Shown in pieces: positions 33,906 through 42,480 of a DNA stretch of 64,000 bases. Where the stretch lies: the NCBI GenBank assembly GCA_910587655.1, contig CAJUND010000001.1, positions 1 to 64,000 of the forward strand, given 5' to 3'. The notes under the pieces were generated by a model that was not told the DNA's origin, ran no database searches, and worked only from the letters and a program-made list of their open reading frames with translations. The position numbers and the translations under genes are program-made. Every line of letters begins with the position of its first letter. The first letter of the stretch is position 1. Origin of the DNA: an uncultured Agathobacter sp. GTDB lineage: Bacteria > Bacillota > Clostridia > Lachnospirales > Lachnospiraceae.

Positions 33906-35455
33906 TTTCAAAAGCAAAATTCGGTTCGCTGCTGTTCCGTGAATTCCGTCTGACAAAAAAGAACATGATCCTGCTGGCAGGTATGATGCTTGCATTGACC
34001 GCCCTGATATGGTTTTCGCTGTTTTCTGCGGACAGCCTTACCGACAATATCAATGCGGACAGCCTCGTTGCCATAATGGCGCTTATCAGTATGTTCTCCT
34101 TATTTATTGACGATATACACTATTCGGACGTGGCTTCCGGCTGGATCACCTACTCTTATGCCCTGCCGGTAACGCCGCTGGAACGTGCCGCGGTGCGGTT
34201 TGTCCGCAGGCTTACCGTATGTGCGGGCAGCTGCCTGTTCAGTCTTGCAAATGCCTCGGCAGTCTGCGCATATCTTGGAAAGGCTTTGGGAGCGGTGCAT
34301 ATTCTGTGGTATATCCTTATCTTTTCGGCGGCGCTGCTGACCGGTATGGCCGATACTTTTTTCATGCTCAGATCCCGAAACAGCGGGGATATTAAGAAAA
34401 TGCGTACCGCATCGGGTATGGCATCGCTGGGGATTATGATTGTTCTAATCCTTGTAGTTTACAACTTTGGACTGCATAAGTTTCTGGACGACGAAGCTGC
34501 GGTCAGTCTTCCCGGATTTACCCCAAGGTCATTTTTATGGGCAGTCCCCCTGCTGCTTCTGCTTATGGCGGCGGACTTTTGTATCTCTTACCACAGCCTG
34601 CGGCGGGCATATCCGAATGCTGCCAAAAGAAAAACCAGGAGTGAAAGGGGCAGTGCTGCCGGAGCCAGAGCCCTGCTCCCCGAAAAATACAACGGCATAA
34701 CGGGTATGCTGTACATGGAGCTTGCCCAAAACAGGCTGGTGTTTATCCTGATGGCGGCCGTTCCGGTACTGCTGACAGCTTTGCCTTTCTGCTTTACGGC
34801 GGCAGGAGTAATAACGGGCAGCCAGACCGTGGGGCATATGTTCGAAATAGCGACAAACGTTTTTGTACGGGGATTTATGTCTGTTTTGGGTATTTTTATC
34901 GTCAGCGGCATGATGAGTGAAATTTTCAGGGGAGACGACAAAAAAATCCGGGCGTATTTTGTGATTTCCTCGCCCGTGGGCGTAAAGGGCTTCATGTACA
35001 ATAAATATGCGGTAACGCTTATGATGAACCTGATATATATGATATCGGGAATATTTGCAGACAGTCTGCTTGCGACCGTGAATTACTTTGTGACGGGAAA
35101 TGCGCTAAAGTCGGATATGGCATCGTTTTATCTCATGGGAGTATTCCTGCTTATGATGATAAGCGCGCTTGATATCCCCTTTACAGTACGTTACGGCTCG
35201 AAAAGGGGCAGCCTTGTGAAGATGACCGTTATGCTTTCGCTTTGTACCGCCGCGACCGCTGTATTCTCATCTCTGCCCGAAGGAGTACGCGAAAATTTAA
35301 TGGACACGGCTTCTTCGGTTCTTGACGGCAGCGCGAATGGTATACGGATGCTCGCGTTAAGCGTTTTTTCTTGTATTGCTTTCGGGGCATTTCTGTACTC
35401 CTATAAGGTATCCTGCAGGCTGTTCATGAAAGGAGCGGACGAGTATGATAAATAA
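33902..35455 (+). CDS. ABC-2 type permease of the GntR-ABC module
   Basis: 517 aa from the ATG at 33902, coupled to the ATPase gene. Two groups of six hydrophobic helices (about residues 17-35, 55-75, 100-195, 210-230, then 275-510) separated by a polar loop near residue 240-265, the duplicated ABC-2 layout. Substrate unknown; the context with a YtrA-type regulator suggests export or resistance to cell-wall-active peptides. Confidence 0.85.
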   Translation: MISKAKFGSLLFREFRLTKKNMILLAGMMLALTALIWFSLFSADSLTDNINADSLVAIMALISMFSLFIDDIHYSDVASGWITYSYALPVTPLERAAVRFVRRLTVCAGSCLFSLANASAVCAYLGKALGAVHILWYILIFSAALLTGMADTFFMLRSRNSGDIKKMRTASGMASLGIMIVLILVVYNFGLHKFLDDEAAVSLPGFTPRSFLWAVPLLLLLMAADFCISYHSLRRAYPNAAKRKTRSERGSAAGARALLPEKYNGITGMLYMELAQNRLVFILMAAVPVLLTALPFCFTAAGVITGSQTVGHMFEIATNVFVRGFMSVLGIFIVSGMMSEIFRGDDKKIRAYFVISSPVGVKGFMYNKYAVTLMMNLIYMISGIFADSLLATVNYFVTGNALKSDMASFYLMGVFLLMMISALDIPFTVRYGSKRGSLVKMTVMLSLCTAATAVFSSLPEGVRENLMDTASSVLDGSANGIRMLALSVFSCIAFGAFLYSYKVSCRLFMKGADEYDK

Positions 35456-36182
35456 AAAGAAGGAAAATGAGGAAATGCTAACAATATTAAACCTTACAAA
35501 GGCATATAAAAACGTTAAGGCGGTGGATGATTTCAGCCTTGAAATTGAAAAAGGTCATATTTACGGTATCATAGGTCCAAATGGCGCGGGTAAAACCACA
35601 TTTTTTAAACTGCTTGCAGGTCTTGCAAAGCCGTCTTCCGGCAGGATTCTGGTTTCCACGGGGGAATCCCTTGAGAAATACAGGGAGAAGATGAGTTTCA
35701 TGATAGAGAATCCTTATTTGTATGAGGGTATGACCGCATTTGAAAATATCAAAATTATTGGCGGAATTAAAGGTGAAACCAATGAAGAACGTATGAGAGA
35801 ACTGCTGGAGCTTGTGGGGCTGGAAAAGACGGGAAAGAAGAAAGTGAAAGATTTTTCGCTTGGCATGAAACAGAGGCTGGGAATTGCCTGTGCGCTGACC
35901 TCAAATCCTGAGATACTGGTTCTGGATGAGCCGATGAACGGCGTGGATCCGGAAGGGATTGTGGAGCTGCGGGAAATGCTGCTTGCCTTACACAAAGAAA
36001 GAGGACTGACGTTTCTGGTTTCCAGCCATATTTTAGGAGAACTGTTTCAGCTGTCCACAGATTTTATTTTTATTAAAGATGGAAAAATAGCAGGAATTAC
36101 AGATAAAAAAGAACTGGAAAACAGCGGAAAGAACCTGGAAGAGTATTATATGGAGGAAATTGTACGTCATGCGGATCAATAA
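35445..36182 (+). CDS. ABC transporter ATP-binding protein, antimicrobial-peptide export type
   Basis: 245 aa. Walker A GPNGAGKTTF (about residue 45), signature FSLGMKQRLGI, Walker B ILVLDEPMNGVDP, VSSHIL switch. The layout matches the BcrA/lantibiotic immunity group (LanF-like). It overlaps the previous permease by 11 bases but has an AT-richer composition, so the four-gene region may be two modules joined together. Start at ATG 35445 with AAAGGAG upstream; an internal ATG at 35475 is also possible. Confidence 0.9.
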   Translation: MINKKKENEEMLTILNLTKAYKNVKAVDDFSLEIEKGHIYGIIGPNGAGKTTFFKLLAGLAKPSSGRILVSTGESLEKYREKMSFMIENPYLYEGMTAFENIKIIGGIKGETNEERMRELLELVGLEKTGKKKVKDFSLGMKQRLGIACALTSNPEILVLDEPMNGVDPEGIVELREMLLALHKERGLTFLVSSHILGELFQLSTDFIFIKDGKIAGITDKKELENSGKNLEEYYMEEIVRHADQ

Positions 36183-37056
36183 CCTGTACAAAGCTGAGAT
36201 TTATCGTTTTTTCCACTCAATTTTTATCTTTATTTTTATGGCGGCAGGTTTGTTTGGGATACTGTTTTTAGCTTCGGATAATTCAGATGTGCTGCTTGGG
36301 GATGGAACTGTGGAAGGAGCATTAAATTCAACCATGCGGATTGCGAATTTAATCATTGCGCTTGTTGTTTCTGTTGGAATTTCCAGTTATGCGGGAAAAG
36401 AGTTCCGGTTAAAAACGATCTGTTATGAAATTATGGGAGGACATTCCTTATGGAAAATCAGTCTTACAAAGACCATTACCTGCGGGCTGTTTGCTTCCAT
36501 TCTGTTGCAGCTTGGTATCCTGTTCTTTTTTGTTACGGTTCCTGGTGCACTGCAGATGTATTCGCTGCAGCATATTTTATTTATGTTTATAATAATATTT
36601 CATATAATGAGGGGATATGGATTCTGCAAGATTGCCTTTTCAAAGACACTGACCTGTGCAATCATATTACCAGTGCTCATTTTAATATGTATGATGATTT
36701 ATCTTGGAATTTTTTGCGGGCTTTCTTTCTGTGAACTTTATTTTCGGGGCTGTGGAATATTTTTTCTGCTTTTCCATTTATGTTCCGCGTCTATTTTATA
36801 TGTTTTGCTGTGCCGGACGCCTGTAATCGGAGGGAGCCTGGCATTTTTCAGATTTTTTGTAATAGAAGCAGTGCTGCCGACAGGGACACAGCCGCAGCTT
36901 ATGAAGCTGAATGTTTTTAACCAGTGGTATCAGCTTGTGGATGCGAAAACTCCGTTGACTATGGAATGGCTGGTGAGTATTCTGGGAATTGCAGCTGTGG
37001 AATATGGCATACTGCAGATGGTATTGTCCGGCAGTGCAAAATGGAGGGATATGTAG
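36169..37056 (+). CDS. ABC-2 type permease paired with the preceding ATPase
   Basis: 295 aa from the ATG at 36169 (GGAGGAAA upstream; a TTG at 36160 is possible). Six hydrophobic helices (about residues 16-36, 62-80, 102-128, 150-180, 185-207, 258-280) in the LanE/G- or BcrB-like arrangement; FRLKTICYEIMGGHSLW is a typical cytoplasmic loop of that group. Overlaps the ATPase gene by 14 bases. Probably a self-protection exporter for a peptide; no peptide synthesis gene is nearby. Confidence 0.82.
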   Translation: MRINNLYKAEIYRFFHSIFIFIFMAAGLFGILFLASDNSDVLLGDGTVEGALNSTMRIANLIIALVVSVGISSYAGKEFRLKTICYEIMGGHSLWKISLTKTITCGLFASILLQLGILFFFVTVPGALQMYSLQHILFMFIIIFHIMRGYGFCKIAFSKTLTCAIILPVLILICMMIYLGIFCGLSFCELYFRGCGIFFLLFHLCSASILYVLLCRTPVIGGSLAFFRFFVIEAVLPTGTQPQLMKLNVFNQWYQLVDAKTPLTMEWLVSILGIAAVEYGILQMVLSGSAKWRDM

Positions 37057-37129
37057 AAAGAAAAAGGGAAGCTTTACAAGTTTTCCCAAAGGAGCAGTAG
37101 ACGAAAAATTTTGATTGGAGATTCTGTAT

Positions 37130-37543
37130 ATGTGGTTTTTGTTTGCATTATTGTCGGCGGTTTTTGCAGCGCTCACTTCCATACTGGCGAAGATAGGCAT
37201 AGAAGGTGTTAATTCAAACCTTGCCACGGCAATACGGACAGTAGTGGTTGTCGTCATGTCGTGGGGAATGGTATTTTTGACACATGCCCAGAGCGGGATA
37301 TCGGAAATCAGCAAAAAAAGCTGGATATTCCTGATTCTTTCCGGGCTTGCAACTGGCGCGTCATGGCTGTGTTATTATCATGCGCTGCAGATGGGGGAAG
37401 CATCCAAAGTTGTACCGGTTGACAAGCTGAGTGTAGTGATTACACTTGTTCTGGCATTTATATTTCTCCATGAAGAATTTACTGTGAAATCACTGATTGG
37501 CTGTCTGCTGATTGGCGCGGGGACTCTGCTTATGGTTTTATAA
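37130..37543 (+). CDS. EamA/DMT-family small transporter
   Basis: 137 aa from the ATG at 37130 (TTGGAG upstream). Half-size member of the drug/metabolite transporter superfamily: five hydrophobic helices with the EamA pattern (ALLSAVFAALTSILAKIGIE, SGLATGASWLCYYHAL, KLSVVITLVLAFIFLHE and SLIGCLLIGAGTLLM). Such single-domain forms act as dimers. Substrate unknown. Confidence 0.9.
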   Translation: MWFLFALLSAVFAALTSILAKIGIEGVNSNLATAIRTVVVVVMSWGMVFLTHAQSGISEISKKSWIFLILSGLATGASWLCYYHALQMGEASKVVPVDKLSVVITLVLAFIFLHEEFTVKSLIGCLLIGAGTLLMVL

Positions 37544-37608
37544 ATAAAAAATAATAGAATTTTTCTCTCCCGTACAAGCTGATTTTAGGTCGGTTGAGGA
37601 ATTAAAAA

Positions 37609-37665
37609 AACGCCGGGAAGCCGCATAAACATCATGTTTTTGCATGCTCTCGGTGTTCTTTTTAT
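37609..37665 (+). terminator. Terminator after the EamA gene
   Basis: Stem AACGCCGGGA (37609-37618) with TCTCGGTGTT (37648-37657), extended by GCAT/ATGC, followed by CTTTTTATA. The rest of the gap to 37842 holds only a possible 15-codon minus-strand frame (37732-37779). Confidence 0.8.
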
Positions 37666-37842
37666 ACCTTGTTTTTGTGGTGCTTTTTTCTTTTGCCGTT
37701 GTGCGGCGGATTGTTGTTTTATTCTTCTTTTTTAACTTCCCATTCCCAACATAATAAATGGTAGAAAATATTTTTTCATTCTGTTCCTCCTAAATTCAAA
37801 TCCCGATTTTTCTTTATACCAGACTTCTTGATAAACGGGAAT

Positions 37843-38088
37843 TTATTTAATCGTATGTGCTGTAATAATTGTGTAACTGTAGGAATTGATCGTTATTTTA
37901 ACATTATCAATTTCGCAATACCAATTTTTCCCTCGCTTATAAATATTGCATCTCTCGTCTAACACCTTTTTCTTGCACCATTCAACCACGTCATCGGTAT
38001 CTAATTTCAGATTTTTCTTTATCCTGTCAATTCCCATTTCCGTAGTATGAACTTTGCCTATATTAGATATCAGGATTTCTTTATTCAT
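37843..38088 (-). CDS. DUF3781-family protein
   Basis: 81 aa from the ATG at 38088, which lies within the last codons of the serine hydrolase gene. The sequence KIHTTEMGIDRIKKNL-like start (VHTTEMGIDRIKKNL), DVVEWCKKK, NIYKRGKNWYCEIDNVKITIN and YTIITAHTIK match the small DUF3781 proteins. Function unknown. Translationally coupled to the upstream gene. Confidence 0.75.
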   Translation of the reverse strand: MNKEILISNIGKVHTTEMGIDRIKKNLKLDTDDVVEWCKKKVLDERCNIYKRGKNWYCEIDNVKITINSYSYTIITAHTIK

Positions 38089-39088
38089 ATGCTGCCCCTC
38101 CGTAAACACTTATTTTTTCCTCTATTTGTTCTCTGATAAAATCAATTCGGTCTAACACTGTCGGTTTAAAATAGCCGGAAACCGCTACTACCAATTCCCT
38201 TTGCCGATTGATATAAATAACATTTCCGCTATTGCCAATAGCCGCATAGCTCCCCTCATTTTCATCAATAATCCACCATAAATAGCCATACTTCATATCA
38301 CGAAATTTTTTATCGCAATGCAGCCTGACAACGGTACTTTCTTCAATCCATTTTTCAGAAACAATGCGCCTGTTGTTAAAAGTCCCTTTTTTCAAACAGA
38401 GCAATCCGATCTTTGCCATTTCATCAGCAGACAAACAAAGACCATATCCAGCAGCCCCAACGCCTTTATCGTCTGAAAACCAAATTTTCCCTTTCGGCGT
38501 CTTTCCTACTGTAAAAGCCTTGTGCGCCTCGGCATCGGGAGCAACATATATTTTTCGTGGTGCAATCGCCAATGGCTCAAACAGATACTTATCTGCAAAA
38601 TCCACGGTTGTCATTTGGCTTGTTGTTGCAATGATACCTGTGAGAATATGAATACCCAAGGTAGAGTATTGAAATTCTCCCGTTATACCACGCCTGCCGC
38701 CCAAAAAATCCAAAGCGGCAATGCTCCAATCTTCCTGCACACATATTTTTGACCAAGGCTCTGATTTATACTTATAGGGTGCGGTCATTGTCAGAAGATT
38801 TTTCAATGTAACTTTTTGAATTGTCTTTTCTCCCCGTTTGATTTTATAATCAGGGAAATAATCTAACACATAATCGTCCACGCTGCTAATCAACCCTTGT
38901 TCAATGGCAATGCCAACCAATAAAGAAACAATGCTTTTCGTAACGGACATTGTATGTACTGTATCATCAGCTTTATAGCCATTCCATGTATCGTTTATAA
39001 TTTCCCTGTCATTTTGAACGACTACCATTTGACAGATATTCGGCTGATTATCTGAAACATACTTGTGAAATTCTGTTAAATTTATCAT
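38081..39088 (-). CDS. Beta-lactamase-fold serine hydrolase
   Basis: 335 aa, no signal peptide. The nucleophile motif S-x-x-K is SVTK (about residue 49), the second motif is YSTLG (Tyr-x-x in place of Y-x-N), and the third (H/K-x-G) is probably NSGN near residue 286. The family (class C beta-lactamase-related, EstB/AmpC fold) includes esterases and peptidases; cytoplasmic location and the weak third motif argue against antibiotic hydrolysis. A sigma-A promoter (TTGAAA 39129-39134, 16 nt, TAAAAT 39107-39112) and a MerR-type promoter lie upstream. Confidence 0.88.
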   Translation of the reverse strand: MINLTEFHKYVSDNQPNICQMVVVQNDREIINDTWNGYKADDTVHTMSVTKSIVSLLVGIAIEQGLISSVDDYVLDYFPDYKIKRGEKTIQKVTLKNLLTMTAPYKYKSEPWSKICVQEDWSIAALDFLGGRRGITGEFQYSTLGIHILTGIIATTSQMTTVDFADKYLFEPLAIAPRKIYVAPDAEAHKAFTVGKTPKGKIWFSDDKGVGAAGYGLCLSADEMAKIGLLCLKKGTFNNRRIVSEKWIEESTVVRLHCDKKFRDMKYGYLWWIIDENEGSYAAIGNSGNVIYINRQRELVVAVSGYFKPTVLDRIDFIREQIEEKISVYGGAAYE

Positions 39089-39106
39089 TTTAATTCCTTA
39101 TCTTGT

Positions 39107-39134
39107 ATTTTATCACATATCATTGCTTTTTCAA
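39107..39134 (-). promoter_or_regulatory. Proximal promoter of the serine hydrolase gene
   Basis: Minus strand TTGAAA (39129-39134), 16-nt spacer, TAAAAT (39107-39112) with an upstream TG (extended -10). Confidence 0.55.
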
Positions 39135-39189
39135 GTGTAGCTCCTATTCAATAGCATAACACTGATAATCACTGCCTTTTCTTTCTTGA

Positions 39190-39220
39190 AGTATATACTT
39201 TGCCGTAAGGGTAAAGTCAA
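39190..39220 (-). promoter_or_regulatory. MerR-type promoter upstream of the serine hydrolase gene
   Basis: Minus strand TTGACT (39215-39220), 19-nt spacer containing the dyad CTTTACC ... GGCAAAG, TATACT (39190-39195). The long spacer and dyad mark a MerR-family activator target. No MerR gene is adjacent. Confidence 0.72.
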
Positions 39221-39297
39221 CGGCATTTTCTGTTTACGACTTTCCACATGAAATCTTAACTCTATAAGAAATGCAAATCAACACCTATATAGAGGAG

Positions 39298-39906
39298 CTA
39301 TTTTGATATAAATTCAGAAACAGCCTTTTTAATTTCTTTACCGTGACCTGACAGCAAATGCCCGCCGCTTTCAAATGAAATAAATGTGCAGTTTGGAAAC
39401 CGTGATATTGCCTTTTCTGTATCAGTATAGCTTGCCATTTCGGGATTTGTAATGGAAGAGTCCAGTATCACACCATCTTTCCGATCCCTGACAGGGAGCA
39501 TACTGTAAATTGTGGACGGTTCCATTCCCATAATAGGCTTAAACAATAGGCTAATCAAAAATATTGCATAATCATTGCATAAGAACGCAGGAGTTCCATT
39601 ACCCAAAACATCACTACCTAAATATCCAAACCTTGACGGAGCAATGATTCTATAATCAGTGTTAAAATCTTCACAGGTGTTACAGGCTTGGTCGTAGCCG
39701 CCAAAAATGCCGTGAACAGATAGAATTACTTCACCTTTGCCCTTATCAGCATAGCTCATATCGCCATAACTCAAATGAGCTGTTTTTGCGTCATAAGCAG
39801 CAAGGCTCTCCTCGCTGGATTTTACTGCCATATTACACCGTATTCCCTTAACAATCAGATAGACTGCAAGGACAAGTAAAATCCCACCCGTTATGTATAT
39901 CCACAT
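39298..39906 (-). pseudogene. Alpha/beta hydrolase with internal deletion
   Basis: 202 codons. The N-terminal helix anchor (WIYITGGILLVLAVYLIV), the strand with the oxyanion loop (GEVILSVHGIFGGYDQA), the RIIAPSRFGYLGSD segment and the C-terminal catalytic histidine region (TFISFESGGHLLSGHG) are typical of ~290-aa hydrolases of this family. The block between GNGTPA and FLCNDYAIF, which should hold the G-x-S-x-G nucleophile elbow, is missing (about 80-90 residues), without loss of frame. The product would be inactive as a hydrolase. Confidence 0.68.
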
Positions 39907-40062
39907 ATAGTATCATAAACATTTATGAGGGCTAATAAGAAGGTTTTTGTCTATCAAATCAATAAAAAATTGTATTTTCACGCAACAAAACGCTTCTGAC
40001 CAGACACTGTATTTATAGAACATATTTAAAGCTTTTTAATAAGGGAAGGTCTGGTGAGTAGT

Positions 40063-40971
40063 ATGAAAAAGATATTAAAGATGGTTACAGCAATTGTGAT
40101 GGTTTTAAGTCTGGCGTACGGGTGCGGGGATACGGAAGGCAGTAATACAGGAAGTGCGGGTGATGGCAGCAGAGTTGAAAGGATGTTAGTATTTACAGCA
40201 ACAATAACCGAAGTTGAAGATGGAACGGTTCTGGTGACGCCGGAGGAGGGAGCAGAAGAACTCAAATCTTCTGACAGCTTCCGTCTGGCAGTCAAAGACA
40301 TGCCGGCATCATATGATCCGCAGGTGGGAGATGTGATTGAGATTACCTACACCGGTACAATCAGCGAGACATACCCAGCGGAAGTGGATGACATTAAAAC
40401 AGTAACGGTTGTAAAACAGAAAGAAGCTGTTGAAAATGAAACAGAAAAAACCGCTGGTGACAGTGATTATCCTGCATGTGTGATGGTTGACGGCATAGTT
40501 TATAAAGATACCGGCTATATCGATTCCATGATAAAATGCGGAAACATGGACGGGGAAATCACTTCTTTTGTCAGAGGGCAGCTTCCCTCTGAAAATAACC
40601 AGTCAAATTTCGGAACCGGTTATGGGTATCAGAGAAGCGTTGAAGGTCAGGTGATTGTGGTTATTGACGATCAGTGGCGGATTTTCAGGGATATAGAAAT
40701 TGAAGACGATTCCATACCGGAGCAGGTGAAAAATTTTAATGCAGAAGTGAAAGAAGTGAAAGATGATGGTACGCTGTTAGTATCTTATGTGAGTATGCCG
40801 GAAGGATTTGTTTCCATGTCTGAAGGTGATTATATGGTATTCGCTGATAATCTGCGGGGAGAGGTCAGCAAGGGGGACATAGTCACAATCTGGTTTAACG
40901 GTATTGTTTTGGAAACGGATCCGGCACAGATTGGAGCTTACAGGATTGAGAAAGCAGAGGGGCAAAATTGA
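40063..40971 (+). CDS. Lipoprotein with two DUF3221-like domains
   Basis: 302 aa from the ATG at 40063; a GTG at 40054 has the better-spaced AAGGGAAGG. Lipoprotein signal (KMVTAIVMVLSLAYGC) with a slightly unusual lipobox. Two similar beta domains follow: TATITEVEDGTVLVTPEEG ... GDVIEITYTGTISETYPA and AEVKEVKDDGTLLVSYVSM ... GDIVTIWFNGIVLETDPAQI, the DUF3221 pattern, with an acidic linker between. Extracytoplasmic, function unknown. It overlaps the next gene by 4 bases. Confidence 0.8.
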   Translation: MKKILKMVTAIVMVLSLAYGCGDTEGSNTGSAGDGSRVERMLVFTATITEVEDGTVLVTPEEGAEELKSSDSFRLAVKDMPASYDPQVGDVIEITYTGTISETYPAEVDDIKTVTVVKQKEAVENETEKTAGDSDYPACVMVDGIVYKDTGYIDSMIKCGNMDGEITSFVRGQLPSENNQSNFGTGYGYQRSVEGQVIVVIDDQWRIFRDIEIEDDSIPEQVKNFNAEVKEVKDDGTLLVSYVSMPEGFVSMSEGDYMVFADNLRGEVSKGDIVTIWFNGIVLETDPAQIGAYRIEKAEGQN

Positions 40972-41384
40972 GAACATTCAGAAAGTGGTTAATAGGCCTG
41001 ATTTGTATACTGCTGACAGGTGCTATAGTATTTGTGGTTTTTGAGGACAGAAAGCCTAAAAAACCGTTCGGGAATTTAAAAGCATCGGATATGAAGTCAG
41101 CAACCGTATGCCTTAGTCCGCCCGGAAAAACAATTCAGATTACGGAACTGGAAGAACTAGCAGACTGCCTGAATGATATAATCATCTATAACAAGGATAA
41201 TTCTTATAATGAATATAACGGGCAGGCGGTTGTTTTTACACTGGTGATGGCGGATGGTACACCGACTGAAATTATGGAGTATAATCCGTTTTTTGTGATT
41301 GATGGCGTGGGTTATAAAACTGAATACGAACCATGTGAAGCACTTAATCGTTATGCAAACGGTTTATTGAATGAGGAAAAATGA
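40968..41384 (+). CDS. Membrane-anchored extracytoplasmic protein
   Basis: 138 aa, TTG start overlapping the lipoprotein stop. N-terminal transmembrane helix (WLIGLICILLTGAIVFVVF), then a soluble domain of about 110 residues (ATVCLSPPGKTIQITELEEL, AVVFTLVMADGTPTEIMEY) resembling DUF5301-like domains, an uncertain comparison. Probably works with the lipoprotein encoded upstream. Confidence 0.65.
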   Translation: MRTFRKWLIGLICILLTGAIVFVVFEDRKPKKPFGNLKASDMKSATVCLSPPGKTIQITELEELADCLNDIIIYNKDNSYNEYNGQAVVFTLVMADGTPTEIMEYNPFFVIDGVGYKTEYEPCEALNRYANGLLNEEK

Positions 41385-41414
41385 AAAAGTGAGTATGAAA
41401 TGGGTGTTACTTTT

Positions 41415-41552
41415 CACAGGTCAGGAATGCGCACATGCTGCGCATCCCGTGAGAACATGATTCAGGAGTAAGGGGCGATTTTTGCGAAGCAAAACTCAAA
41501 ATATCGCCCCGAATCGTTACTATGAGCGGTCTCCCGGACCGTGAATAGTAAC
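41415..41552. repeat. Hairpin-rich intergenic element
   Basis: Three consecutive inverted repeats: ATGCGCA/TGCGCAT (41427-41445), GGGGCGAT/ATCGCCCC (41472-41510, with an inner TTTTGC-gaa-GCAAAA), and GTTACTAT/ATAGTAAC (41516-41552) enclosing CGGTC/GACCG. The last has the look of the GTTACT...AGTAAC elements scattered in Lachnospiraceae genomes; I recall these only generally. Not followed by a T tract. Confidence 0.6.
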
Positions 41553-41611
41553 AAATGGGTTAAAAAAAATGGGGAACTTAAGACAAAATCATATAGATAT
41601 TACATTTTAAA

Positions 41612-41622
41612 TGTGATATAAT
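41612..41622 (+). promoter_or_regulatory. Extended -10 promoter of a small ORF
   Basis: TGTGATATAAT with TATAAT at 41617-41622 and no good -35. It precedes a 57-codon gene. Confidence 0.5.
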
Positions 41623-41667
41623 GAAAGCATAATTAAGTGAGTTTTTTATTATGGGAGATGAAACAAT

Positions 41668-41841
41668 ATGCCAGTAAACGATAAAGAATACAACGGTTAT
41701 CTGCTGGATCAGATTGAGTTAATAGAAAGGCTTGAAATGGCTGCAGAAGATAACGACATTGAAGCGGTAAAAAAACAGCTCGCAATTGAAAAAAGGTTTG
41801 TGGAAAGAAAGCTGTATCAAAAACCGCCTTTACAGGAGTAA
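41668..41841 (+). CDS. Small protein of unknown function
   Basis: 57 aa, highly charged and helical (DQIELIERLEMAAEDNDIEA, KKQLAIEKRFVERKLY), likely a short coiled coil. GGGAG lies 11 bases before the ATG, a -10 element is upstream and a terminator downstream, supporting a real single-gene unit. No family recognised. Confidence 0.6.
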   Translation: MPVNDKEYNGYLLDQIELIERLEMAAEDNDIEAVKKQLAIEKRFVERKLYQKPPLQE

Positions 41842-41850
41842 TTTCTTTTT

Positions 41851-41893
41851 AGAGAGTATCAGTGCATTTGGTTGATGCTCTCTTTTCAATTTT
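41851..41893 (+). terminator. Terminator after the 57-aa gene
   Basis: AGAGAGTATCA (41851-41861) with TGATGCTCTCT (41873-41883), one wobble, then TTTCAATTTTT. Confidence 0.8.
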
Positions 41894-41928
41894 TAACGAG
41901 CGATTAACATATAGAGACAGGAGGAAAT

Positions 41929-42441
41929 ATGCATTATATATACTGTCCGCAATGCGGAACAAAACTGACTGGCAAACTGGCAGGAGATGACGGGTATGTA
42001 CCGTTTTGCGAAGCATGTAATAAATACTGGTTTGACACATTTTCCAGCTGCATTATCGTACTGGTCGCAAATCAGTATCATGAGATTGCCCTCTTAAGGC
42101 AGCAGTATATTTCAGACCAGTTTTCATCTTTTGTTTCCGGATATATTACCCCGGGAGAGAATGCAGAAGAAACTGCGGTCCGGGAGGTTAAAGAGGAACT
42201 GGGACTTGAAATTCAAAAACTGGAATATGCAGGAACATACTGGTTTGATGCAAAAGGTATTCTCATGCACGGATTCATTGGTTTTACCGCAAAAGCGGAT
42301 TTTACACTTTCCCGTGAAGTGGATTCAGCCGAGTGGGTTCCCACAGCAAAGGCGCCCGAAACAATGTTTCCCGACAGACCGGGGAATGCAATGCATCCAA
42401 TCTATAGAAAATATCTGAAAATGGCAGGACTGGTTGGATGA
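41929..42441 (+). CDS. Nudix hydrolase with N-terminal zinc ribbon
   Basis: 170 aa. Zinc ribbon YCPQCGTKL ... FCEACNKYW (residues 5-35), then the Nudix domain; the Nudix box is complete: GYITPGENAEETAVREVKEE followed by LGLE (G-x5-E-x7-R-E-x2-E-E-x-G). The ribbon-Nudix layout resembles NudC-type NADH/NAD-capped RNA hydrolases, but the SQPWPFPxS motif of NudC is absent, so the substrate stays open. GGAGGAAAT before the ATG. Confidence 0.9.
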   Translation: MHYIYCPQCGTKLTGKLAGDDGYVPFCEACNKYWFDTFSSCIIVLVANQYHEIALLRQQYISDQFSSFVSGYITPGENAEETAVREVKEELGLEIQKLEYAGTYWFDAKGILMHGFIGFTAKADFTLSREVDSAEWVPTAKAPETMFPDRPGNAMHPIYRKYLKMAGLVG

Positions 42442-42480
42442 AAAAATATTCAATTTTCAGAAACGGAGAAGTGAACCATC

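Noticed and set aside
37732..37779. 15-codon minus-strand frame (MKKYFLPFIMLGMGS) with AGGAGGAAC before its ATG
   Set aside because: Good ribosome site, but too short to judge; no export or peptide-processing gene next to it. Possibly the start of a lost gene.
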